A program made the position numbers and the translations under genes. From Pseudoalteromonas aurantia (GTDB taxonomy: Bacteria; Pseudomonadota; Gammaproteobacteria; Enterobacterales; Alteromonadaceae): a stretch of DNA of 64,000 bases. Below, in pieces: positions 26,947 to 35,384 of this stretch (position 1 is its first letter; every line of letters begins with the position of its first letter). Below the pieces are notes generated by a model. The model had not been told where the DNA came from. It worked only from the letters and a program-made list of their open reading frames with translations, and made no database searches. The stretch lies in the NCBI RefSeq assembly GCF_005886875.1, contig NZ_PNBY01000034.1, positions 100,986-164,985 on the forward strand. Direction: 5' to 3'.

Positions 26947-27791
26947 ATATGACGTAGTTCACTCATATGTTCATTGGCGCGTTCTGCACGTTTCTGCCAA
27001 TGTAAGTTTGATTGAGTTAAGCCAATAAACAGCACATCGATTAAGTAACTTTGCGATGTGCGTGTCAAGATTGATGCGTGTTTAATTGGCTCATGATCAA
27101 TGACGGTAAATAGCTTGATATTCGCTAAATCACTTAATGGATTGTTACCATAGCGAGACATGGTCAAAATTGTACACTCGTTGACAGCAGCTTGTTTGGC
27201 AACTTTTAATACGCCTTTGCTTTGCCCTGAGTCACTAATGGCAATCAATAAGTCGTCTTTACCCATGGTGGCAACATAACTTGAAGCTGATAGTTCATCA
27301 ACCTGTGCTATGGCAGGCAAACCCAGCTTTTGCAGCTTAAGCGCAAAATCTTGGGCCATAGTATAGCTTCCACCAACCGCACATATCATGATTTTTTTGG
27401 CTGACTTTATGGTTTGGATCGCACTCTCAAATTGATTTGGGGTATTGAGTTCATGCGTTTCAGACAAAATCGCGTGTTGGTTAGACAGTAATTTATCAGC
27501 AATTTGCTCTAGTGGGTCGTTGCTGTTTATGATCCCTGTGGCAGGTCGTGCTTGTTGAACCTGTAAGTTAAGATCATCGACTACCGCCAGTTTAAAAGCT
27601 GGAAAGCCTTTATACCCGAGTTTTTGTGCAAACTTTACAACACTAGATTGGCTAACACCGGCTGCTCTTGCAAGTTCCACAGATGAGAGCGCTCTAATTT
27701 TAGCACTTGAATTTAATGTAAAATCAGCAAGCTTAGCCTCGCTGTTCGACAGACTAGGCCGTAAAGCCTTTATTTTTACGAATGTAGACAT
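26943..27791 (-). CDS. RpiR/MurR-family sugar-phosphate-sensing regulator
   Basis: A 282-residue transcription factor with an N-terminal HTH_6 (RpiR) domain (residues about 1-80; SLSNSEAKLADFTL, AGVSQSSVVKFAQKLGYKGF) and a C-terminal SIS domain at about 125-255 (ICAVGGSYTMAQDFALKL, ISDSGQSKGV) that would bind a phosphosugar. MurR of E. coli, which senses MurNAc-6-phosphate, has this layout. The stop overlaps the namZ end by 4 bases on the opposite strand. It reads toward namZ and divergent from the NhaC-type gene, whose promoter lies in the shared 244-base gap, a natural place for its operator. The ligand assignment is inference from context. Confidence 0.85.
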   Translation of the reverse strand: MSTFVKIKALRPSLSNSEAKLADFTLNSSAKIRALSSVELARAAGVSQSSVVKFAQKLGYKGFPAFKLAVVDDLNLQVQQARPATGIINSNDPLEQIADKLLSNQHAILSETHELNTPNQFESAIQTIKSAKKIMICAVGGSYTMAQDFALKLQKLGLPAIAQVDELSASSYVATMGKDDLLIAISDSGQSKGVLKVAKQAAVNECTILTMSRYGNNPLSDLANIKLFTVIDHEPIKHASILTRTSQSYLIDVLFIGLTQSNLHWQKRAERANEHMSELRHI

Positions 27792-28035
27792 GTTTGATAC
27801 TTCACCTGTAACTAACTTGTAATTGTACTTATTATAGGTGCAATTGGAACGTTGCGGTAGTGTTTACAGTTAGGATTATTGCTATTTTTTCACACATTAT
27901 ACTATTATGGGTACTAATGTTGCATTTATGACTTTGATTGAACTGAAAAACTTGGTTTTTAGTGCTGAACTGATTAAGCTATTTGGCTGAATTTATTATT
28001 TTCAATTGTTGCAATTGCGACCTGTAAGGGAACTT

Positions 28036-29412
28036 ATGACTTGGTATTCTATATTACCGCCATTGATAGCTATTTTAGTGGTTTTTTGGCGCAAGGAAGT
28101 GATTTTAGCGCTGGTATTAGCTCTGTTAAGCTCGGAGTTACTGTTAGCCTTGCAGGGCGATGCAAGTAATATATTTATGACAGTTGTAAATAGCGTTGAG
28201 CGTGTTGTTTCAGTTGCAACGTCTGCAGGCAATAGCCGAATACTGATTTTTAGTATCGTGATTGGCGCATTACTGGCTTATATTCGAGAGTCTGGTGGCG
28301 TGGCTGCCGCTGTAAATGTATTGATGAATCGAGGGGTTGCCAAGAGCAAACGGCAAGTTGGTTTGTTAACCATGTTTACCGGAACTGCGGTATTTATTGA
28401 ATCTAATATGAGTGTACTTACCTCTGGTATCGTGTCGCGCGGGCTGTTTGATAAATTTAAAATGAGCCGCGCCAGATTAGCCTATATTATTGACAGTACG
28501 AGTGCACCGGTATGCATTTTGATTTTGCTCAATGGCTGGGGAGCATATGTGCTGGGGCTGTTAAGTAATTATGAGTTAGAGCAATCGGCGGTCAGTATTT
28601 TGTGGGGCAGTGTGGCATTTAATTTTTACGCCATTATTGCACTGCTTATTGTGTTATATACCATTGTGTTCGACAAAGTACATGGCCCAATGAGACAAGC
28701 TGAGCAGCAGCTGTCTAAGCACTCAGTTGAAATGGATGCGGGGCCAGCAGCAAGTAAAGCACGCTTTATGCTTATTCCATTATTGACCTTGATTGTCAGT
28801 ATGGTGGGTTTTATGTTTTGGACTGGGGGGGGGGAGCTTGCGCAGGGCAGTGGTTCAAAGTCTGTGTTATACGCAACTGTATTAGCGTGTGCCGTCGCTT
28901 ATCTATTACTGTTAACCCATAAACGTTTCACACATTATCAGCTCGTTGATGTGGGGTTTAAAGGTATGGGTGAGTTATTGCCGCTTGTTTCTATTGTATT
29001 GCTTTCATTAACTCTCGGTGCGAGTCTTAAAGAGTTAGGAACCGGGGTTTTCGTTGCCTCTTTAGTGGGTGATTATTTACCTATTTACTTTATTGTTCCT
29101 GTACTATTTTTAACGGGCGCGGTGATGTCATTTACTACGGGGACTTCATGGGGCACATTTGCGATTTTAATCCCTATCGGTGTGCCGCTTATTCAAGCTT
29201 TGGGGCTGCCTCCTTCGTTGGTTGTTGGAGCAATTTTAAGCGGGGGAATTTTTGGTGATCATTGTTCGCCTATCTCTGATACAAGTGCGGTTTCTGCACT
29301 GGCATCGGGATGCGATCTATTAACGCATGTTAAAACCCAATTGCCTTATGCATTGGTGGGTGGCGCTCTTGCACTTGTTGGCTTTTTTGTCGCTAGCATC
29401 GTTTTAATTTAA
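28036..29412 (+). CDS. NhaC-family transporter
   Basis: A 458-residue inner-membrane protein with about 11-12 hydrophobic segments, of the NhaC Na+/H+ antiporter superfamily; characteristic stretches are ESNMSVLTSGIVSRGLFDKF, IDSTSAPVCILI, TTGTSWGTFAILIPIG and GGIFGDHCSPISDTSA. Start ATG 28036 follows AAGGGA at good spacing; ORF extension upstream lacks a ribosome site. NhaC-like members transport varied substrates, and the divergent RpiR/MurR-type regulator with namZ beyond suggests this one may import a muropeptide-derived sugar or acid by sodium symport. That is inference; simple Na+/H+ antiport is the default reading. Confidence 0.83.
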   Translation: MTWYSILPPLIAILVVFWRKEVILALVLALLSSELLLALQGDASNIFMTVVNSVERVVSVATSAGNSRILIFSIVIGALLAYIRESGGVAAAVNVLMNRGVAKSKRQVGLLTMFTGTAVFIESNMSVLTSGIVSRGLFDKFKMSRARLAYIIDSTSAPVCILILLNGWGAYVLGLLSNYELEQSAVSILWGSVAFNFYAIIALLIVLYTIVFDKVHGPMRQAEQQLSKHSVEMDAGPAASKARFMLIPLLTLIVSMVGFMFWTGGGELAQGSGSKSVLYATVLACAVAYLLLLTHKRFTHYQLVDVGFKGMGELLPLVSIVLLSLTLGASLKELGTGVFVASLVGDYLPIYFIVPVLFLTGAVMSFTTGTSWGTFAILIPIGVPLIQALGLPPSLVVGAILSGGIFGDHCSPISDTSAVSALASGCDLLTHVKTQLPYALVGGALALVGFFVASIVLI

Positions 29413-29488
29413 GCGAACCACTTTTTAAAGTATGTACAAACAGAGTCTAAGGCGAAGCTAAAAGTATGCGGCTACAAGTACTGGGCTA

Positions 29489-30094
29489 CTATGGGCAACT
29501 ATATATTTGTTGCCCATTTTTAACATCACTTGGCCCCGCAATTTGTAGTCCCGTAATTTGCCCTACATTGTTGTGATTGAGAGCTAAATACTGACCAATA
29601 TAAGAAGGTTGGCTTTTCCAATCAGGTACTAGCTGCGCTAGCAAGCTTTGCTCAAGGCTTATTAATGTATGCCTTTGACAGTCTGCGATGAGCCATCCGC
29701 TCATCTTTTGCTCTATCACTTCACCATGGTAAATGGCGGCTTTTCGTATTGCCTGGCTGTTGGCTAACTGTGCATCAAGGTTTTGCTTTAATGCCACCAT
29801 TTCACGTTGGTATTGCCCATGTGTAACCCGATGTATTTCAAAGTTTTGATACTTAATAGCAGCGTGAGTATTTAAGGCATGCTGTTGATTAACGGGTGTT
29901 GTAATGAATAACTGTACGCCTAAAAAAGCGAGTCCTGTGCAGGCCAATAACCACTGTACTGTTTGCCATGAGAAGTATTTTTTACTTTTCGCACAGGCGT
30001 GTTTGTATGCGTGAAGCTGATGCGCACTTAACGGTGTTTTATTTTTTTTGTATGCCTGTTTGAGTGCTTGTTCGAATTGCTTTTCTTTATCCAT
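29489..30094 (-). CDS. Putative anti-sigma factor, single-pass membrane protein
   Basis: A 201-residue protein with a charged cytoplasmic N-terminus of about 45 residues, one transmembrane segment (about 46-66, TVQWLLACTGLAFLGVQLFI) and a periplasmic domain. It overlaps the upstream sigma-factor gene by 8 bases, indicating coupled translation. This membrane topology and gene position are those of anti-sigma factors, but I see no recognised ASD motif, so the role is inferred from context. The periplasmic part is not recognised. Confidence 0.6.
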   Translation of the reverse strand: MDKEKQFEQALKQAYKKNKTPLSAHQLHAYKHACAKSKKYFSWQTVQWLLACTGLAFLGVQLFITTPVNQQHALNTHAAIKYQNFEIHRVTHGQYQREMVALKQNLDAQLANSQAIRKAAIYHGEVIEQKMSGWLIADCQRHTLISLEQSLLAQLVPDWKSQPSYIGQYLALNHNNVGQITGLQIAGPSDVKNGQQIYSCP

Positions 30095-30629
30095 CAGTGG
30101 TCTCCATATTTGCCTTTAAGTACTGTTTGGCATATCGCAAACGGGTTTTAATGGTTTCTTGATTATGATGTGTGATCTGTGAAATCTCTTGCAGTGAGAA
30201 TCCTTCAAGCTGAAGCATGAGTGCTTCACGCTGCAAAAATGGCAATGTGATCATTGCTTGACGCAGAGCATCTACGTCTGTGTTATCTGACAGCGCTGCG
30301 ATTAACGTTGTTTCATCGAGTTGCACAATTCTATTTGTTTTGCGTAACTCATCAATTAATGCGTTGCGAGCAATGCAAAATAGCCATGCTTTTGGGGTGC
30401 TTTGTTGATGATAAGTATGGCGTTTTTCTACGACATTCAGCCACGTCTTTTGGCAGATATCATCAGCCAATACAGGATTGCTTTGGCTGCTGATAAAGTG
30501 AAATATATCATGGCTATATTCATCAATAGCTTGTTCAAGAAAGTGATCTTGGCCTGTTTTTTTGTATTCATGCAGTGGATCATCAGCTGGCATATTTAAC
30601 TTTAACCATGATCTTAAGGCTATCAGCAT
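30087..30629 (-). CDS. ECF RNA polymerase sigma factor
   Basis: Sigma-70 family protein of 180 residues with region 2 at about 25-95 (DDICQKTWLNVVEKRHTY, PKAWLFCIARNALIDELR) and region 4 at about 115-170 (LPFLQREALMLQLEGFSLQE ending in the helix-turn-helix ISQITHHNQETIKTRLRYAK). No region 1.1 or 3. It is the first gene of a minus-strand pair with a putative anti-sigma factor; TonB lies upstream on the same strand 53 bases away. Target promoters cannot be told from the window. Confidence 0.92.
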   Translation of the reverse strand: MLIALRSWLKLNMPADDPLHEYKKTGQDHFLEQAIDEYSHDIFHFISSQSNPVLADDICQKTWLNVVEKRHTYHQQSTPKAWLFCIARNALIDELRKTNRIVQLDETTLIAALSDNTDVDALRQAMITLPFLQREALMLQLEGFSLQEISQITHHNQETIKTRLRYAKQYLKANMETTDG

Positions 30630-30682
30630 AGGCTTTCCTCAAAGTTAACGGGTAAACACCGCGTTGTATTTACCCAATAAAG

Positions 30683-31309
30683 TTACTGACTCAATTTGAA
30701 CTCTAGCACAACATTTTGATTAGGTTGAGCGATGGCTTGTCCATCGACTATTTTTGGCCTGTATTTCCAGCGTTTGATAGCACGCAAGGCTTGTTTGTTA
30801 AAAATACGCTTTGGTTGTGCATTCACGACGGTGGCATGGGTGACTTGACCATTGGGAGCAATGGTAAAATGAAGTTGTACCCATCCTTCTATCCCCTGAC
30901 GTGCAGCAGTAATTGGGTATTTCGGTTCAGAGCGCACAATGGCGGTTGCCTCAGTATCTTGTGGACGCAATATAGGGGGGGCATGTTTTATTTCACCAAT
31001 ATTAAGGGGGGATGTAAATGTGAAGGCGGTATCCACGGGAGCTGCAGAAGTACCCTCTATTGGCCTTGGGGGCTGTACTTTTGGGGCTGGTGGCGGTGGT
31101 AATATATTTTTGATTTTTACTTCTGAGTCTTCTTTATTTACGAAAAGAGCGAGGTCTATCACCTTCGGTACTATTGGCGCTTTTACTTGTTCTTGACTGA
31201 TCAATTGATCCATAAATACAAAAGCCGCAAATGTTACCAGTAAGGCACCTGCCGCAGAGACGACTACTTTAGCAATAGGGGGGGTCGGACTATAGACGAT
31301 TGCTGACAT
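30683..31309 (-). CDS. TonB-family energy transducer
   Basis: A 208-residue protein with an N-terminal transmembrane helix (about 13-33, KVVVSAAGALLVTFAAFVFM), a proline-rich periplasmic linker (LPPPPAPKVQPPRP at about 66-79) and a C-terminal TonB domain (about 125-208: RSEPKYPITAARQGIEGWVQ, ALRAIKRWKYRP). It would couple proton motive force to outer-membrane receptors. No exbB or exbD is adjacent. It lies just upstream of the ECF sigma gene on the same strand, so the two may be co-expressed. Confidence 0.9.
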   Translation of the reverse strand: MSAIVYSPTPPIAKVVVSAAGALLVTFAAFVFMDQLISQEQVKAPIVPKVIDLALFVNKEDSEVKIKNILPPPPAPKVQPPRPIEGTSAAPVDTAFTFTSPLNIGEIKHAPPILRPQDTEATAIVRSEPKYPITAARQGIEGWVQLHFTIAPNGQVTHATVVNAQPKRIFNKQALRAIKRWKYRPKIVDGQAIAQPNQNVVLEFKLSQ

Positions 31310-31435
31310 AGCATATTCCTTTTATAGGTTAGTTATTTCATAGAACGAAGTAAGATCAAAAAAGGGGTGAACTTTTATTTTTTTTTCTAAGATTGCGAGT
31401 ACAATCCGCAGAAGTTGTATTTTAGAGAGCCCCCT

Positions 31436-31942
31436 ATGAAGTTAGAGACAATTAATAAAGCCAGATACCGTAAGCACCTCAACTATGTTATTGGCGCGTG
31501 TGTTGTTGTATTAACAGCGGGTAGTTTAGGTATCGCACAGTGTTTGATAGCCCTGTTTCCTGACTCGGATGGGAGTCACTTTCATTGGAATCTAACCGGT
31601 GTCATTCTCACGAGTGTGACAATTGGTGTCGTCCTGTTGAAAGTGAAACATCATGCATTTATGTATGAAGTAGCCTATGTATGGGATTTAAAGCAAGCGC
31701 TTAATAAAATCACTCGAAAAATGGCGAAATTAAAGAAAGCTGCTGAGCAAGGTAATGCCGACGCAATGCTGGCTATTCAGTTCAGCTATACGGGTTCTAA
31801 ACAGTTGTGGGAGCTTGATGATAATACCATTACTATGGAAGACTTAGTGATGTGGCAAGCGCAATTGGATGTACTCACTACGCGTTACAATATTGAGTTA
31901 GATATCACTCATTTTCAGTCACATCTACTGAAACAATTTTAA
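31436..31942 (+). CDS. DUF3087 family membrane protein
   Basis: A 168-residue protein with two transmembrane helices (about 17-39 and 55-75) followed by a cytoplasmic helical domain (YEVAYVWDLKQALNKITRKM; AMLAIQFSYTGSKQLWELDD). The pattern resembles DUF3087, a family of unknown function in Alteromonadales and Vibrio; named from memory. ATG 31436 is preferred over an in-frame start seven codons upstream. It is divergent from tonB. Confidence 0.72.
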   Translation: MKLETINKARYRKHLNYVIGACVVVLTAGSLGIAQCLIALFPDSDGSHFHWNLTGVILTSVTIGVVLLKVKHHAFMYEVAYVWDLKQALNKITRKMAKLKKAAEQGNADAMLAIQFSYTGSKQLWELDDNTITMEDLVMWQAQLDVLTTRYNIELDITHFQSHLLKQF

Positions 31943-31970
31943 CTGCACTTATATTTGATAAAAAGCGAAG

Positions 31971-33110
31971 TTATTTTTGCTGGTTCTTTTTATCGTATAC
32001 ATTGCTACGTTCTTGCTTAAAAAGTGCTTCAGTGCGGTAAAGTAGTTTGTTTATATTATTATTTAATTCCATTCGCCAAGTGAGTGATAGGATGTTTTGG
32101 TCAATTAGGTAAAAATTGGTGTGTTGATAATACTCTGGTACAGGTAGTCGAGCTCAGGGTTTGATATTAGCGGGGCTCAGGCACTTGATTATTTGACTTG
32201 GCAATTGATGCAGTTGCCATTAATGTATATTGGTTAAAACGTCTGCCAACGCTTAAATAGCCACTTCTTAGGTGGCTCAGCACTTCTGAATTAAGAAAGC
32301 TCTGATTGAATCAGCCAAGTAGCATTGTCATATCTTACCCCAATTGCACTGTAGTTAAATTGTTTACCCACAATATTTGAAGAATCTTGAAGGTGTGGTT
32401 GGTTAGGCCAAATTTGTATTGGCACATGCGCTATGGCGTCTTTAAGTTGCTTCTGTTGCGCATTTTCATTCCCTGATTTAGATTGGGTATAATTGATTCT
32501 ATATGACCAATAGTGTCGTTCTAAATCTATGGTTAGCCCTTTACTCTGCATTCCAGTAAAAGTTGTCATCACTGACAATGTGAGCTGTTGAGCGACCAAC
32601 AAAGGCATGCAAACCCAATAAACCTAAAGTGGTTGGCGCTTTATAACGCGCGTCTATACCATCGATGTTTTGATGAGGAACAATCGCGTAAAACTCTGTT
32701 GGCAAATGTTCCTGGGTAAAGGAGTAGCCAATATCACGATATTCGGTCATCATGAACAGATCAAGCTCGGTTCTTCCTGCTCGTAGTGTCCAGTTCGCGG
32801 TGGGCATAAAGCGAATAAACGCCAATTGAGTAAGTGTATCTAAATTATGTTTTTCTTGGTCTTTTAAAGCGGCTTGAATAACGGTTTGCCAACGGGCTGA
32901 GTATTGCCACTCTAGTTGCATGCCGATAGATGAAGTGTATAGACCTATTTCATTATCGCGTAGCCCATGAGACTGAGAGATTAAGTGCCGTATTTTTGCT
33001 GTGTCAGATGAGCTGGTTGTCAGTGATAGATTTGCAAACCCATCAAAATTAAAAGTCGAACACTCAGCTGTTAAATGTGTGAAGAATAATAAGGCTGCCA
33101 ATAGTCTCAT
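31971..33110 (-). pseudogene. Decayed outer-membrane barrel (porin-like) gene
   Basis: On the minus strand a signal peptide (MRLLAALLFFTHLTAECSTF) and about 170 residues typical of porin-like barrels (YSARWQTVIQAAL, LRAGRTELDLFMMTEYRDIG, EFYAIVPHQNIDGID) end at a stop near 32549. A one-base shift at NFYWNAE lets the neighbouring frame continue as SKGLTIDLERHYWSYRINYT to WLIQSELS and a stop at 32293. Beyond, further pieces in other frames still read as beta-strands: SGYLSVGRRFNQYTLMATAS near 32270-32210 and NFYLIDQNILSLTWRMELNN down to a stop at 31973. At least three lesions, so it is dead; about 375 residues in total are recoverable. This explains the apparent gap 31943-32290. Confidence 0.8.
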
Positions 33111-33353
33111 TGCTTAGGTCCGACGTTACAGTGCACGTTGAAGGTGTGATCTTAAGTTAAGATTAGCTGGTGTTATTTGTAATTCAATAATAGAGAGGGA
33201 GTAAGGCAGATTATTTGATGATAAGTATTGAACTCATGATGATGTGGTTACGTACAACGAACTTGTTTTTTTCTATTTCAACACCATATCTATATTATTG
33301 CAGAGAATGACTGTGATAATATCACATTAATTAATTTTATAGGTTCTGAAGTC

Positions 33354-33971
33354 GTGGCAGAAGTAAGAGCGAGAGTTCAGCTGAATGTGGGGCAGCATAG
33401 TCATATCCCCGCGGAAATCGTGTCATTTAGTGGCTTACAAGATGGGCAAGAGCATGTGGCATTGATTTTTAATCAAGCAGAGTCAGAGCAAGAGATCCCG
33501 TTGATCCGTATGCACTCAGAGTGCTTAACGGGTGATGTATTTCACTCGTCGCGTTGTGACTGCGGTGAGCAATTAAACGAGTGCATTGAGACAATGCACC
33601 AACAAGGTGGCATATTATTATACCTTCGTCAGGAGGGCAGAGGTATTGGTCTATACAATAAAATAGACGCCTATGTGCTGCAATCTCAGGGTATGAATAC
33701 CTATGAAGCTAATAACCACTTGGGCTTTGATGACGACTTACGGGACTTTTCAGATGCTGTATTAATGCTAAAGGCGATGGGCTTATCTCATGTCAAACTG
33801 ATGACCAATAACCCAAAAAAACTCAACGCGCTGCGTAATGCAGGGATAACAGTTGATGAAGTGGTAGGCACGGAAGCACATGTTAAAGCTGGTAACCGAA
33901 GCTATCTTGAGACAAAAGTAAAACATGGCGATCACATGTTGAATATTAAGAAAATATCAAAATCAGAATAA
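33354..33971 (+). CDS. ribA: GTP cyclohydrolase II
   Basis: First committed step of riboflavin synthesis, GTP to 2,5-diamino-6-ribosylamino-pyrimidinone phosphate plus formate. Zn ligands lie in [18 protein letters not shown] (three cysteines); GTP-binding stretches [13 protein letters not shown] and TNNPKK follow. GTG 33354 gives 205 residues, close to E. coli RibA (196). It is not joined to ribB here, and no FMN riboswitch is visible in the 240 bases upstream. A strong terminator follows. Confidence 0.95.
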   Translation: MAEVRARVQLNVGQHSHIPAEIVSFSGLQDGQEHVALIFNQAESEQEIPLIRMHSECLTGDVFHSSRCDCGEQLNECIETMHQQGGILLYLRQEGRGIGLYNKIDAYVLQSQGMNTYEANNHLGFDDDLRDFSDAVLMLKAMGLSHVKLMTNNPKKLNALRNAGITVDEVVGTEAHVKAGNRSYLETKVKHGDHMLNIKKISKSE

Positions 33972-33993
33972 GTTGTAATTTGCTTTATTTTTG

Positions 33994-34020
33994 AATGCGG
34001 CTCCTTGTGCCGCATTTTTA
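33994..34020 (+). terminator. Terminator after ribA
   Basis: AATGCGGC-TCCTTGT-GCCGCATT followed by TTT. Confidence 0.88.
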
Positions 34021-34108
34021 CTTTCTACGCTAGTCAAATCGAGCGATAAACTCGCAATTTTGTTCCTCTTGGGTATAATCTGCATGTTTTTATAAGCTTT
34101 GAGCCGTT

Positions 34109-34915
34109 ATGTCACCAGAATTTAAAGTATTTAAAGCCGCCATGGGTATACAGTGGTTAAAAGCCGGTTGGGTTATTTTTAAAACTCAGCCCATGACGTT
34201 TGTTTTCATGTATTTATTTATCGTTATATCAGCGCTTATTCCGCTGGTAGCGCCGCCACTTCAGATATTAGTTGCATTTGCATCGCCGTTCTTAACCGCG
34301 GGAATGTACATGGCGGTGATCAGCAAACAACAGGGAAAACGTATTAGTCTTGCGGATATCTTGGCGCCTTTTAGTGCAAAAGGCCGGCGTTTAAACTTAT
34401 TTCGCTTAGGTTTGTACCAGATGGGGGTGATTATTTTATTGACCTTACTGGCTGATCTGCTCTTTTCTGATGCGTTCGCGATTATGCAAGAGGCAACACC
34501 AAACCAGCAGCCAGATGAGCTGTTAAATGCGGTACTGGCCAGTTTATCGATGTCAGATATTATGCTGTTTGCAATTGCACATTGTGTGAACCTAATGGCG
34601 TTTGCTTATGCGTTACCACTGGTGTTTTTTAAAGGTGAAACACGTATTTTCAAAGCGATTATGCAGTCTCTCACTGTATTTCAAAAAAATATGGCGCCAC
34701 TGGGTCTTTATGGCCTTATGATTGCTTTATTAATCGTAGCTTCAATACCACTTAGTGTGATCCCATTATTGGTTATTATTCCCTTGTCTTATATTAGCTT
34801 TTTCGTCTCATTTCAGGCTATTTTTATGGCAGATGAGACGCCTACTAAGCCTCAAAACATAGCGACGCAAGACGGTACAAGCGAAGATAATAATACAGGG
34901 CGATTTGACGCTTAG
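34109..34915 (+). CDS. BPSS1780-like integral membrane protein
   Basis: A 268-residue protein with about six hydrophobic segments and a first cytoplasmic stretch containing GIQWLKAGWVIFKTQP, a pattern I associate with the BPSS1780 family of membrane proteins of unknown function. The C-terminus is a hydrophilic tail of about 30 residues rich in Thr, Asp and Asn. It is immediately followed by recX (no spacer), so the two are translated from one message. No function can be assigned. Confidence 0.78.
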   Translation: MSPEFKVFKAAMGIQWLKAGWVIFKTQPMTFVFMYLFIVISALIPLVAPPLQILVAFASPFLTAGMYMAVISKQQGKRISLADILAPFSAKGRRLNLFRLGLYQMGVIILLTLLADLLFSDAFAIMQEATPNQQPDELLNAVLASLSMSDIMLFAIAHCVNLMAFAYALPLVFFKGETRIFKAIMQSLTVFQKNMAPLGLYGLMIALLIVASIPLSVIPLLVIIPLSYISFFVSFQAIFMADETPTKPQNIATQDGTSEDNNTGRFDA

Positions 34916-35380
34916 ATGGATGATAAAAGTAAGCAAAAACTAAAAAATTATGTATTGTGGTTACTGGCTCGCCAAGAATACTCAAAGAAAGAGTTAACCA
35001 CAAAGCTCAAGGCGAAAGATGCGTCTGAGAGTTATATTGAAGCGCTTTTAAGTTGGTGTGAAAGGCTAGGATATATTGATGAAGATCGATATTGTGAGAG
35101 CTTTTTACGACGACAAATAAATAAGGGCCTTGGCCAAAGAAGAGTGTTGGCTGAGGCAATGAATAAAGGGGTTGATCGAGCCCAGTTGGTGCAACTAATA
35201 GAAACCCTTGAAGTAGATTGGTTTCAGTTGGCACAGGCCGCGTATGAAAAAAAATATGCAATAACGCCCCTTAACCTCGATTACAAAGAAAAGGCAAAGC
35301 GGGTGCGATACATGATGTATCGTGGCTTTGGCTATGAAGAAATAGATTTTGCAATGCAAGCAGCAACAATGGGTGAATAA
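34916..35380 (+). CDS. recX: RecA regulator RecX
   Basis: A 154-residue helical protein that modulates RecA filament activity. Family features: [19 protein letters not shown] at residues 14-32, [20 protein letters not shown] in the middle, and a C-terminal [16 protein letters not shown]. The ATG directly follows the previous stop codon. recX before alaS is conserved in gammaproteobacteria, usually with recA upstream; here recA is replaced by the membrane protein gene, so recA must lie elsewhere. Confidence 0.93.
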   Translation: MDDKSKQKLKNYVLWLLARQEYSKKELTTKLKAKDASESYIEALLSWCERLGYIDEDRYCESFLRRQINKGLGQRRVLAEAMNKGVDRAQLVQLIETLEVDWFQLAQAAYEKKYAITPLNLDYKEKAKRVRYMMYRGFGYEEIDFAMQAATMGE

Positions 35381-35384
35381 TCAC

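Noticed and set aside
30716..31196. Plus-strand ORFs antisense to tonB, Gly/Trp-rich
   Set aside because: They arise from the Pro-rich codons of the TonB linker read backwards.
33111..33353. Possible FMN riboswitch before ribA
   Set aside because: The conserved RFN element sequence blocks are not present; the region looks like an ordinary AT-rich promoter gap.
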